A stretch of DNA of 15,629 nt. Source: an uncultured Ruminococcus sp. (lineage in GTDB: Bacteria; Bacillota_A; Clostridia; Oscillospirales; Ruminococcaceae). The stretch is from contig CACZPE010000003.1 of assembly GCA_902782875.1 (NCBI GenBank), positions 1 through 15,629 of the forward strand, given 5' to 3'. The notes beneath the pieces are model-generated. The model was given only the letters and a program-made list of their open reading frames with translations, was not told the origin of the DNA and ran no database searches. This document shows positions 6,140 through 12,890 of this stretch, in pieces; positions within the stretch are counted from its first letter, which is position 1; each line of letters opens with the position of its first letter. The position numbers were made by a program, and so were the translations under genes.

Positions 6140-7905
6140 TGCGCAACAAATACGATGTTGACGAACAGCTTGAGACCCCTTTCAATTTCGGCCATCTGAA
6201 AAGATCCTTCGTGTATGTCAGGAAGTACCGCAGGAATATGGCGGGCTCGCTTTTTCTCAGTATATGCGCTGCCATAATCGGTCTGATAGGGCCTATCATA
6301 ACAAGGCGCGCCCTTGACGTAACTATACCGCAGAAGGACGTACACGAGCTCATACTCCTTGCGATAGCTCTCTTTGCGTGCAGCGCAGGAGCGATGATAT
6401 GCGGAAATCTGAGCGGCAGGATAATGACAAAGGTAGGACAGAACATAATCTTTGACATAAGGGAGGACCTCTTCGCCCATCTGCAGGAGCTGCCCTTCTC
6501 GTACTACGATGACAGGCCCCACGGAAAGATACTGATAAGGGTAATAAACTATGTGGACAGCGTGTCGAATATGCTGTCAAACGGTATCATCCAGTTTATC
6601 ATGGAGATACTGAACATGGTGTTCATACTCGTGTTCATGCTTATAGTTGATGTAAAACTGGCACTTGTGGCTATGTCGGGACTGCCGCTGTTTATTATCG
6701 TAATGTTTGCGATAAAGAACAAGCAGCGCAGGGCATGGCAGTCGGTATCGAACAAGTCGAGCAATATGAACGCCTATCTTCAGGAAAACATCGTGGGCGC
6801 AAGGATAACACAGGTATTTACCCGCGAGGAGGAGAATGCGGGGATATATGACCGCCTCAACACGAAATACCGCAAGGCATGGATGGAAGCGGTTAAGTAT
6901 TCCAACCTTGTATGGCCCGCAACAGACAATATTTCAACTCTGGTAAGGGCGACGCTTTTCATAGCGGGGCTGGTGCTGCTCCCCGCAGGCACCGTATCGC
7001 TCGGTACCCTGGCAGCTATGACAGGATATGCTGCGCGCTTCTGGCAGCCTATCATGAACCTGTCTAACATAATGAACAACTTCATAAACAATATATCCTA
7101 TCTAGAGAGGATATTCGAGACGCTTGACGAGCCTGTGACGATACACGACAGGGAGGGCGCGGAGCCGCTCGGGGAAATAAAGGGTGCGGTATCCTTCAAT
7201 GATGTGACCTTCGGATATGAGGACGGTATAAACGTACTGGAGCATGTGTCCTTTGATGTGCGCCCGGGCGAGAGCATCGCACTGGTAGGGCCCACGGGAG
7301 CGGGAAAATCGACGATAGTATCGCTGATATCACGCTTCTATGACATACAGCAGGGTTCCATCACCGTTGACGGAGTGGATATATCCGGTGTCACGCTTGC
7401 GTCGCTGCGCTCGCAGATGGGTATAATGCTGCAGGACAGCTTTATATTCAGCGGCACTATCATGGATAATATCCGCTACGGCCGCCTTGATGCCACAGAT
7501 GATGAGGTTATGGAGGCTGCGCGGACGGTATGTGCCGATCAGTTCATATCCGTTATGGAGGACGGCTATGAGACTCAGGTAAATGAGAGAGGCTCAAAGC
7601 TGTCAGGCGGCGAAAAGCAGCTCATAAGCTTTGCAAGGACGCTGCTTTCGGATCCTAAGATACTCGTGCTCGACGAGGCTACATCGTCTATAGACGCAAA
7701 GACAGAGGCGCTGCTTCAGAAGGGCATAAACGAGCTTCTACGCGGCAGGACGAGCTTTATCATCGCACACCGCCTTTCGACCATAAGAAACTGCGACAGG
7801 ATAATGTATATAGACGAAAAGGGCATAGTCGAGAGCGGCAGCCATGACGAGCTTATGGAAAAGCGCGGAGCATACTACGAGCTCTATACATCGCAGGCGG
7901 TGTAG
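6139..7905 (+). CDS. ABC exporter half-transporter B, canonical-site subunit
   Basis: A 588-aa protein with a membrane domain at about 35-320 and a nucleotide-binding domain at about 350-585. Motifs: Walker A GPTGAGKS (384-391), Q-loop LQDSF with Q432, signature KLSGGEKQL (487-495), Walker B ILVLDEATSSID with E513, and H-loop IIAHRLST with H544. All catalytic residues are present, so this subunit supplies the Walker motifs of the hydrolysing ATP site, completed by the LSGGQ of its partner; its own signature is LSGGE. The start codon overlaps the stop of the first half by one base and AAGGAGG lies just ahead, so the two are translationally coupled and form one heterodimer. Substrate is not predictable; drug, peptide or lipid export are all known in this family. 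No terminator is evident before the next gene. Confidence 0.94.
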   Translation: MRNKYDVDEQLETPFNFGHLKRSFVYVRKYRRNMAGSLFLSICAAIIGLIGPIITRRALDVTIPQKDVHELILLAIALFACSAGAMICGNLSGRIMTKVGQNIIFDIREDLFAHLQELPFSYYDDRPHGKILIRVINYVDSVSNMLSNGIIQFIMEILNMVFILVFMLIVDVKLALVAMSGLPLFIIVMFAIKNKQRRAWQSVSNKSSNMNAYLQENIVGARITQVFTREEENAGIYDRLNTKYRKAWMEAVKYSNLVWPATDNISTLVRATLFIAGLVLLPAGTVSLGTLAAMTGYAARFWQPIMNLSNIMNNFINNISYLERIFETLDEPVTIHDREGAEPLGEIKGAVSFNDVTFGYEDGINVLEHVSFDVRPGESIALVGPTGAGKSTIVSLISRFYDIQQGSITVDGVDISGVTLASLRSQMGIMLQDSFIFSGTIMDNIRYGRLDATDDEVMEAARTVCADQFISVMEDGYETQVNERGSKLSGGEKQLISFARTLLSDPKILVLDEATSSIDAKTEALLQKGINELLRGRTSFIIAHRLSTIRNCDRIMYIDEKGIVESGSHDELMEKRGAYYELYTSQAV

Positions 7906-7913
7906 CAGAGAAA

Positions 7914-7941
7914 AGTGAAGAGTGAATAACGAATAGTGTAT
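7914..7941 (+). repeat. Heptanucleotide tandem array in intergenic spacer
   Basis: Four degenerate 7-nt units are visible in phase: AGTGAAG, AGTGAAT, AACGAAT, AGTGTAT. It resembles in unit length and base composition the transcribed strand of the array at 1444-1466. Confidence 0.5.
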
Positions 7942-7947
7942 AAAAAG

Positions 7948-7968
7948 TCAGGGTGTCAGGCACCCTGA
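7948..7968 (+). promoter_or_regulatory. Hairpin ahead of the redox operon ribosome-binding site
   Basis: TCAGGGTG (7948-7955) pairs with CACCCTGA (7961-7968) over 8 bp, with a 5-nt loop. AAGGAGG follows 4 nt later. There is no T-run, so it is not a clear terminator; it may be a processing site between the exporter and the redox genes, or a translational control element. Confidence 0.45.
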
Positions 7969-7985
7969 GATAAGGAGGAACGTTT

Positions 7986-9164
7986 ATGAATGATTTCAAT
8001 TTCTACAGCCCTACGGAATTTGTGTTCGGCAAGGGCAGAGAGAATGAGTGCGGCGAATATGTGATAAAATACGGCGGCTCGAATGTACTGCTGCATTACG
8101 GCGGAGGCTCGGCGGTAAAGTCGGGACTCATAGACAGGGTAAAGGCATCTCTTGAAAAGAGCGGAGTACAGTATACAGAGCTCGGCGGAGTAAAGCCCAA
8201 TCCCCGCGATACACTTGTATATCAGGGTATAGATATATGCCGCAGGGACAATATCGATTTCATTCTTGCAGTCGGCGGCGGTTCGGTAATAGACTCCGCA
8301 AAGGCTATAGCAATAGGCGTTCCCTACGACGGCGATTTCTGGGATTTCTACAGCGGAAAACACGCTGACAAGGCTCTGCCCGTGGGTACTGTACTTACGA
8401 TAGCGGCTGCAGGCAGTGAGGGCTCGGGCGACTCGGTAATAACAAAAGAGGACGGCATGCTCAAAAGGGGCACGGGTTCTGATGTGCTCCGTCCGAAATT
8501 CTCGGTGCTCGATCCCGCACTCACACAGACTCTGCCTGCGTATCAGACTGCCTGCGGCGCGACGGATATTATGGCTCATGTGTTTGAGAGATACTTCACC
8601 AACACTAAGGAAGTCGAGATCACAGACCGTCTCTGCGAGGCAGTACTTATGACTATGGTAAAGGAGACTCCCCGTGTGATAGCCGATCCCGACAACTACG
8701 AAGCAAGGGCGAATATCATGTGGGCAGGTATGGTCGCACATAATAATATCGTCGGTGTCGGCAGGGAGCAGGACTGGAACAGTCACGGAATAGAGCATGA
8801 GCTGTCGGGCCTGTATGACTGTGCTCATGGCGCGGGCCTTGCGGTGGTTATGCCCGCATGGATGGAATTTGTATACAATCACGATGTGATGCGCTTCTGC
8901 CAGATGGCAACAAGAGTGTTCGGCGTGAAGATGAACTTTGCCGACCCTGAGACAACAGCTCTTGCAGGCATAAGGGCGTTCAGGACGTTCCTGCACAGCA
9001 TCGGTATGCCGATAAACTTTGAGGAGCTGGGGGCAAGGGAAGAGGATATCCCGGTGCTCGTAGAGAAGCTCGGCCTCGGAGACGGCAGAACAGGCGGATT
9101 TGTGCATCTGTCTTCTGATGATGTGGCCGAGATATACCGCATAGCAGTGAGGGCAAAGCTGTGA
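7986..9164 (+). CDS. Iron-containing (group III) alcohol dehydrogenase, YqhD/butanol dehydrogenase-like
   Basis: A 392-aa cytoplasmic oxidoreductase that likely reduces aldehydes with NAD(P)H. The nucleotide-binding region shows YGGGSAVKSG (38-47) and AVGGGSVIDSAKA (95-107). The four metal ligands fall at D194, H198, H267 and H281, within CGATDIMAHVFERYF (190-204) and HGIEHELSGLYDCAHGAGLA (267-286), the same positions as the zinc ligands known for E. coli YqhD. The length is normal for the family (about 385-390). The ATG at 7986 follows AAGGAGG by 7 nt. It is the first gene of a run of four overlapping redox genes, and its stop overlaps the next start (TGATG). The group III family is often NADPH-dependent and acts on butyraldehyde or other aldehydes; the precise substrate is unknown. 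Confidence 0.93.
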   Translation: MNDFNFYSPTEFVFGKGRENECGEYVIKYGGSNVLLHYGGGSAVKSGLIDRVKASLEKSGVQYTELGGVKPNPRDTLVYQGIDICRRDNIDFILAVGGGSVIDSAKAIAIGVPYDGDFWDFYSGKHADKALPVGTVLTIAAAGSEGSGDSVITKEDGMLKRGTGSDVLRPKFSVLDPALTQTLPAYQTACGATDIMAHVFERYFTNTKEVEITDRLCEAVLMTMVKETPRVIADPDNYEARANIMWAGMVAHNNIVGVGREQDWNSHGIEHELSGLYDCAHGAGLAVVMPAWMEFVYNHDVMRFCQMATRVFGVKMNFADPETTALAGIRAFRTFLHSIGMPINFEELGAREEDIPVLVEKLGLGDGRTGGFVHLSSDDVAEIYRIAVRAKL

Positions 9165-9505
9165 TGTTCCCGGAGTTCATGTTCCGCGGGGAGAACCGCA
9201 TACCTGCGTCACAGCAGAATACCCCGGATATAGAAGGGTATTACTATACCGCCGCAGACGGCTCACAGATGGCCTTCTGGATATACAAGGCGGACAGGGT
9301 GTCAAAGGAACACACTCATGACTATGATGAATGGATGATAGTGGTCGAGGGCGAATATCTCGTCACCATAGACGGGAAGGAGTATCTTCTTCACGCGGGC
9401 GATGAGCTTTATATCCCTGCGGGGAGCCTGCAGGGCGGCAGAGTGAAGGCGGGTACGCGCTCGATACACGCATTCGGCGGACAGCGGGTAAAGGAGGACA
9501 ACTGA
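9164..9505 (+). CDS. Small single-domain cupin protein
   Basis: A 113-aa protein. Cupin motif 1 is clear: HTHDYDEWMIVVEG at 50-63 gives H50, H52 and E56 with the normal spacing to G63. Motif 2 is present as GDELYIPAGSLQGG (79-92), but the final metal-binding His is replaced by Gln (Q90), so the metal site would have three classical ligands. Single-domain cupins can be isomerases, dioxygenases, epimerase-like enzymes or small-molecule sensors. The ATG at 9164 overlaps the previous stop; a GTG at 9161 is an alternative giving one more residue. The stop overlaps the next start (TGATG), so it is made in step with the dehydrogenase and the SDRs. Confidence 0.88.
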   Translation: MFPEFMFRGENRIPASQQNTPDIEGYYYTAADGSQMAFWIYKADRVSKEHTHDYDEWMIVVEGEYLVTIDGKEYLLHAGDELYIPAGSLQGGRVKAGTRSIHAFGGQRVKEDN

Positions 9506-10524
9506 TGAAAATACTGTTCATAGGCGGTACGGGTACTATCAGCATGGCGATAACAAAGCGCCTTGCAGCTCAGGGACACGAGCTGTATCTGCTCAACCGC
9601 GGCAACAGGAACGACGACATACCCGACAATGTGAAGATAATAAAGTGTGATATAAACGATGAGGCAGCGGCGGCAAAAGCGCTTGAGGGAATGGAATTTG
9701 ACTGCGTCGGTGAATTTATCGGATTTGTACTGCCGCAGGTGGAGAGAGATTTCCGTCTCTTTAACGGCAGGACCAGGCAGTATATTTACATAAGCTCCGC
9801 TTCTGCATATCAGAAGCCGCCCGCGGGCTATGTAATAACGGAGGAGACTCCGCTGGAGAATCCCTACTGGGAGTATTCTCGCAACAAGAAGGCCTGCGAG
9901 GAGTATCTCATGGAGAGATACCGTAAGGACGGCTTCCCTGTTACGATAGTCCGTCCGTCACATACCTATGACGAAAGGAGCGTACCTCTCGGGGTGCACG
10001 GCTCTGAGGGCAGCTGGGCAGTTGTAAAGCGCATAAAGGAAGGCAAGCCTGTGATCATACACGGTGACGGCTCTTCTCTGTGGGCTGTCACTCACAACAG
10101 TGACTTTGCCGTTGCATACACAGGGCTTATCGGCAATGAAAAGGCAATTGGCGAGGCCTTCCATATCACGGGCGGCAGCGTCACATGGAACGAGATATAC
10201 AAGGCTATCGCAGATGCGCTGGGTACCGAGCTCAGACCCTGCTATGTGTCATCTCAGATGCTCGAGGAGCTTTCCCGCGGGAAATACGACTTTACAGGAA
10301 GTCTCATCGGCGACAAGGCGAATTCCGTCGTGTTCGACAACTCCAAGGTAAAGGCGCTTGTTCCGGAGTTTGAGCCGAAGATCACCCCTGCCGAGGGGAT
10401 AAGGATGACTGTTGGGTATATACTCGCACATCCCGAATATCAGAAGGACGACGAGGATTTTGACCGTTTCTGCGATAAAGTGACAGAGACAATTGACAGA
10501 ATAAAGGAGAATTTTGAATGGTAG
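9505..10524 (+). CDS. NAD-dependent epimerase/dehydratase family protein (extended SDR)
   Basis: A 339-aa extended short-chain dehydrogenase/reductase. The N-terminal Rossmann motif is GGTGTIS (7-13), followed by LLNRGNR (29-35) after the second strand, typical of the atypical branch that includes CSP41-like and isoflavone-reductase-related proteins. The catalytic-region signature is YSRNK (124-128, Y-x3-K) after ISSASAY (96-102). RPSHTYD (about 149-155) is a usual sequence after the active-site helix. The substrate is probably a nucleotide sugar or other polyol/carbonyl, but the sequence does not decide it. The start overlaps the cupin stop by one base. The last codons overlap the next gene by 7 bp. 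Confidence 0.88.
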   Translation: MKILFIGGTGTISMAITKRLAAQGHELYLLNRGNRNDDIPDNVKIIKCDINDEAAAAKALEGMEFDCVGEFIGFVLPQVERDFRLFNGRTRQYIYISSASAYQKPPAGYVITEETPLENPYWEYSRNKKACEEYLMERYRKDGFPVTIVRPSHTYDERSVPLGVHGSEGSWAVVKRIKEGKPVIIHGDGSSLWAVTHNSDFAVAYTGLIGNEKAIGEAFHITGGSVTWNEIYKAIADALGTELRPCYVSSQMLEELSRGKYDFTGSLIGDKANSVVFDNSKVKALVPEFEPKITPAEGIRMTVGYILAHPEYQKDDEDFDRFCDKVTETIDRIKENFEW

Positions 10525-11279
10525 AGATCAAAGGCCGCTGGGCGTTCATAACAGGTGCGGCAAGAGGTATAGGGTATCTCTCTGCACTGTTTCTGGCGAA
10601 AAGGGGCTGCAATCTGATACTTCAGGGGCGCACCGCGGAGCACTGCGGCAAGGTGCTGGCCGAGGTAAAGGCTCTGGGAGTTGAAGCTTATGCTGTGGGA
10701 GCGGAGTTTTCCGATCTTTCCCAGGTGGAAAGAATGCTTTCGGAGATAGATGCGCTGGGTGTAAGAGTGGATATAGTTCTAAACAATGCGGGCATACAGG
10801 TCGCTTACCGCACGCAGTACCTGGATACTCCGCCTGAGGATTACGAGCAGAGCTTCAGGATAAATACCATTGCACCGATGATGATAGTGTACCATTTTCT
10901 TCCGAAAATGGCGGAAATCGGCTTCGGCAGGATAGTCAACACCACCAGCGGCATACGCCTCGAGCCCGAGCAGGCTGGCTACAGCGCCAGCAAGGCGGCG
11001 CTTGACAAGGTGACTATGGATCTTGCATCGAAATATGAGGGAACGGATATATGCATAAATATCACCGATCCCGGATGGTGCAGGACCGACCTTGGCGGCA
11101 AAAATGCCCCGAATTCTCCCGAGAGCGCTCTTCCCGGAGTTGTTGTGGGTGCGTTCATAGATGACAGAAGATCGGGCAGGAATTTTGCCGCGGGAGAATT
11201 CCACGGGATGACGCTCGAGGAAGCAGTCGCAAAGGCAGAGAACGGCTTTGCAAGGTATACCGGCTCTGTGGGCTACTGA
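10518..11279 (+). CDS. Classical short-chain dehydrogenase/reductase
   Basis: A 253-aa oxidoreductase with all classical SDR signatures: cofactor motif TGAARGIG (12-19), NNAG (89-92), N116, catalytic Ser in NTTSG (141-145), and Y155 and K159 in YSASK, with the PG motif DPGWCRTD at 184-191. Residues QGRTAEH (36-42) after the second strand, with an Arg in the place used to bind the NADP phosphate, suggest NADP(H). AAAGGAG (10503-10509) precedes the ATG by 8 nt, and the gene overlaps the previous one by 7 bp. It closes the four-gene operon; the substrate is unknown. Confidence 0.92.
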   Translation: MVEIKGRWAFITGAARGIGYLSALFLAKRGCNLILQGRTAEHCGKVLAEVKALGVEAYAVGAEFSDLSQVERMLSEIDALGVRVDIVLNNAGIQVAYRTQYLDTPPEDYEQSFRINTIAPMMIVYHFLPKMAEIGFGRIVNTTSGIRLEPEQAGYSASKAALDKVTMDLASKYEGTDICINITDPGWCRTDLGGKNAPNSPESALPGVVVGAFIDDRRSGRNFAAGEFHGMTLEEAVAKAENGFARYTGSVGY

Positions 11280-11315
11280 TATGTATGACGACAATAAGCC
11301 GTCTTAGCATATTTT

Positions 11316-11460
11316 GACATCATCGAAGGACATCACGGACAGACATCAGGTATGACATGATCTTTGACATCAGGAAGAGACTGAGTTTATGACATCTCTG
11401 ACGGACAGTAATACCGACATCAGGCTTTGACAGAAAATACGACATCACGAAATGACATAA
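11316..11460. repeat. Phased array of 12 GACATCA-type motifs at 12-13-nt spacing
   Basis: Motifs start at 11316, 11329, 11342, 11354, 11366, 11379, 11391, 11404, 11416, 11429, 11441 and 11454; every interval is 12 or 13 nt, with the second half strictly alternating. GAC is present in all 12, GACA in 11, and the full GACATCA in six; variants are GACATGA, GACTGAG, GACATCT, GACAGTA, GACAGAA and GACATAA. The 5-6 nt between motifs are not conserved. A GACAATA at 11290 is also in phase (26 nt before), with one unit missing. The array begins just after the last gene of the redox operon and ends 3 nt before a large hairpin. It is not coding, since the period is not a multiple of three, and it lacks the long repeats and spacers of a CRISPR. 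Confidence 0.85.
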
Positions 11461-11462
11461 TT

Positions 11463-11502
11463 CACATGAAGCCCCTGCCATTTTTGGCAGGGGCTTCATG
11501 TG
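11463..11502 (+). terminator. Perfect 18-bp hairpin, possible terminator of redox operon
   Basis: Bases 11463-11480 (CACATGAAGCCCCTGCCA) pair without mismatch with 11485-11502; the loop is TTTT. It is in the right place to end the four-gene operon and the array transcript. No T-run follows on either strand, so it is not a canonical intrinsic terminator. It could be a 3'-end stabilising structure, an RNase III substrate or a palindromic binding site. Confidence 0.45.
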
Positions 11503-11530
11503 TCCGGGTATCCGGGAATTATCAGGTTAT

Positions 11531-11636
11531 CGTCATATGATACAAATTCTCGCCAAGATCAGATGTGGATTTGTTTAATATGACGTTCGTATGGGAACGG
11601 CCCCAAAATACGGCAGAATACTGCGCTGTAACGGGG
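11531..11636 (+). other. Non-coding segment with nested base-pairing potential
   Basis: CGTCATAT (11531-11538) is complementary to ATATGACG (11578-11585). CGTTC (11584-11588) pairs with GAACG (11595-11599). A nested hairpin is possible: CCCC (11601-11604) with GGGG (11633-11636), TAC (11609-11611) with GTA (11628-11630), and GCAG (11613-11616) with CTGC (11621-11624), with an AATA loop. The first two helices compete for two bases. No known riboswitch or ncRNA family is recognised. A 25-codon frame at 11591-11668 crosses it but has no ribosome-binding site. From 11637 to 11750 I see only A+T-rich sequence. Confidence 0.35.
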
Positions 11637-11750
11637 GTGAATATTTTATGCTGATGAGTGTATTGTGAAGTATTAGCCCTTAAAAGTGATAAAAAATCCT
11701 GTCATAATTTTGTACAATGTGCAGAATATATGGCGGGATGGTTTTTTTTG

Positions 11751-11779
11751 TTGATTTTTTCGGTGATTTGTGATATTAT
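11751..11779 (+). promoter_or_regulatory. Sigma-A promoter for mcrBC-like operon
   Basis: TTGATT (11751-11756), a 17-nt spacer and TATTAT (11774-11779) follow a T-rich tract. The predicted leader to the ATG at 11819 is about 33 nt. Confidence 0.65.
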
Positions 11780-11818
11780 AGTCTTAACCGATTATTTTTG
11801 AAGGGAAGTCACCGAAGA

Positions 11819-12829
11819 ATGGGAAAGAACATAATCCTTTACGGCCCTCCGGGCACGGGCAAGACGTATAACAGCGTCAACTATGCTCTGTCCATAATAT
11901 ATAATATCCCCGTCGAGACGGTCATGGCAAAGGACTACGATGCCATGCTCGACAGATATAACGAGCTGAAGAACAGCTTCGGCCAGATCGAATTCACCAC
12001 ATTCCACCAGTCTATGGGATATGAGGAATTCATCGAGGGTATCAAGCCTGTATTCCTTGAGACGATGAACGAGCGCGGTGAGCGTACCCGTAAGAAGGAA
12101 ATGGTATACGTTGTCGATCAGGGTATATTCAGAGAATTCTGCCACAAGGCTACGGAGCATCCCGACGAGCCCTTTGTATTCATCATAGATGAGATAAACA
12201 GAGGTAACATCTCAAAGATATTCGGTGAGCTCATAACCGTTATCGAGCCCTCCAAGCGACTCGGCGAGCGCGAAGAGGTTAAGGTAAGACTTGCGTACTC
12301 ACAGGAGCTTTTCGGCGTTCCTCAGAACGTATATATCGTCGGCACGATGAATACTGCCGACCGTTCCATAGCACTTCTTGATACTGCTATACGACGCAGA
12401 TTCGACTTTATCGAGATGCTGCCCCGCCCCGAGCTTTTCGGCGACTGCTTTGTTGAGGGCGTCAGCATAGAGAGGCTTCTCTCGACCATCAACAAGAGAA
12501 TAGAGATACTCCTTGACAGAGAGCATACCATAGGTCATGCGTACTTCATGTCGCTCAAGACCGATCCCTCGATACTCCGTCTCGGCTCTATATTCAAGAA
12601 TTCCATCATTCCTCTTCTGCAGGAATATTTCTACGGCGACTATCAGAAGATGCGCTGGGTCCTCGGCGACTACAACAAGGAACCTGATGAGCAGTTCGTA
12701 AAGGCACTGGCTATCGACTACAAGAAGACATTCGGCGAAAAGGTCGAGCTCTTCCTTGATGTTGACGATACGTATGAAATAAACGATGATGCCTTCTGGA
12801 ATCCCGAGGCTTACAGAAAACTTATATAG
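11819..12829 (+). CDS. mcrB: McrB-like AAA+ NTPase lacking an N-terminal recognition domain
   Basis: A 336-aa protein that is almost only the AAA+ motor. Walker A GPPGTGKT is at 9-16, Walker B FVFIIDE at 119-125, followed by INRGNISKIFGELITVIE. The McrB hallmark MNTADRS, linked in this family to guanine specificity, is at 177-183, with LLDTAIRRRFDF (sensor/arginine region) at 186-197. E. coli McrB is about 460 aa and carries an N-terminal domain that reads methylated DNA; here nothing precedes the P-loop. The ATG at 11819 is chosen since it places the first strand (NIILYG) normally; AAGGGAAG at about 11801 is a rather distant ribosome-binding site, and a TTG at 11798 would add seven residues. 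An McrC-like gene follows, so the pair likely forms a motor-nuclease complex for restriction or defence. Confidence 0.9.
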   Translation: MGKNIILYGPPGTGKTYNSVNYALSIIYNIPVETVMAKDYDAMLDRYNELKNSFGQIEFTTFHQSMGYEEFIEGIKPVFLETMNERGERTRKKEMVYVVDQGIFREFCHKATEHPDEPFVFIIDEINRGNISKIFGELITVIEPSKRLGEREEVKVRLAYSQELFGVPQNVYIVGTMNTADRSIALLDTAIRRRFDFIEMLPRPELFGDCFVEGVSIERLLSTINKRIEILLDREHTIGHAYFMSLKTDPSILRLGSIFKNSIIPLLQEYFYGDYQKMRWVLGDYNKEPDEQFVKALAIDYKKTFGEKVELFLDVDDTYEINDDAFWNPEAYRKLI

Positions 12830-12837
12830 TGAATATG

Positions 12838-12876
12838 AGAGGCTGTTGCTGACGAAAGGGCAGCCTCTTGATTTTT
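12838..12876 (+). terminator. Intercistronic terminator-like hairpin between mcrB and mcrC
   Basis: AGAGGCTG (12838-12845) pairs perfectly with CAGCCTCT (12861-12868); the loop is 15 nt, and TTTTT follows at 12872-12876. It starts 8 nt after the mcrB stop. It may work as a partial terminator that keeps the nuclease subunit lower than the motor, or as a processing site. Confidence 0.55.
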
Positions 12877-12890
12877 AAAGGGACGTTCAT

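Noticed and set aside
7956..9107. 383-codon minus-strand frame antisense to the alcohol dehydrogenase
   Set aside because: Composition rich in His, Cys and Tyr is typical of a shadow; the plus strand has the complete enzyme with its metal ligands.
11316..11460. CRISPR array
   Set aside because: The conserved part is only 7 nt and the pitch is 12-13 nt. No cas genes are present.
11591..11668. 25-codon open frame in the region upstream of mcrB
   Set aside because: No ribosome-binding site, and it runs through predicted RNA pairing. Too short to support without homologues.
11647..11705. CTGATGAG near 11651 resembles the hammerhead ribozyme core
   Set aside because: The required GAAA after a stem II is missing (GAAG occurs without a proper stem), and the closing helices are not formed.
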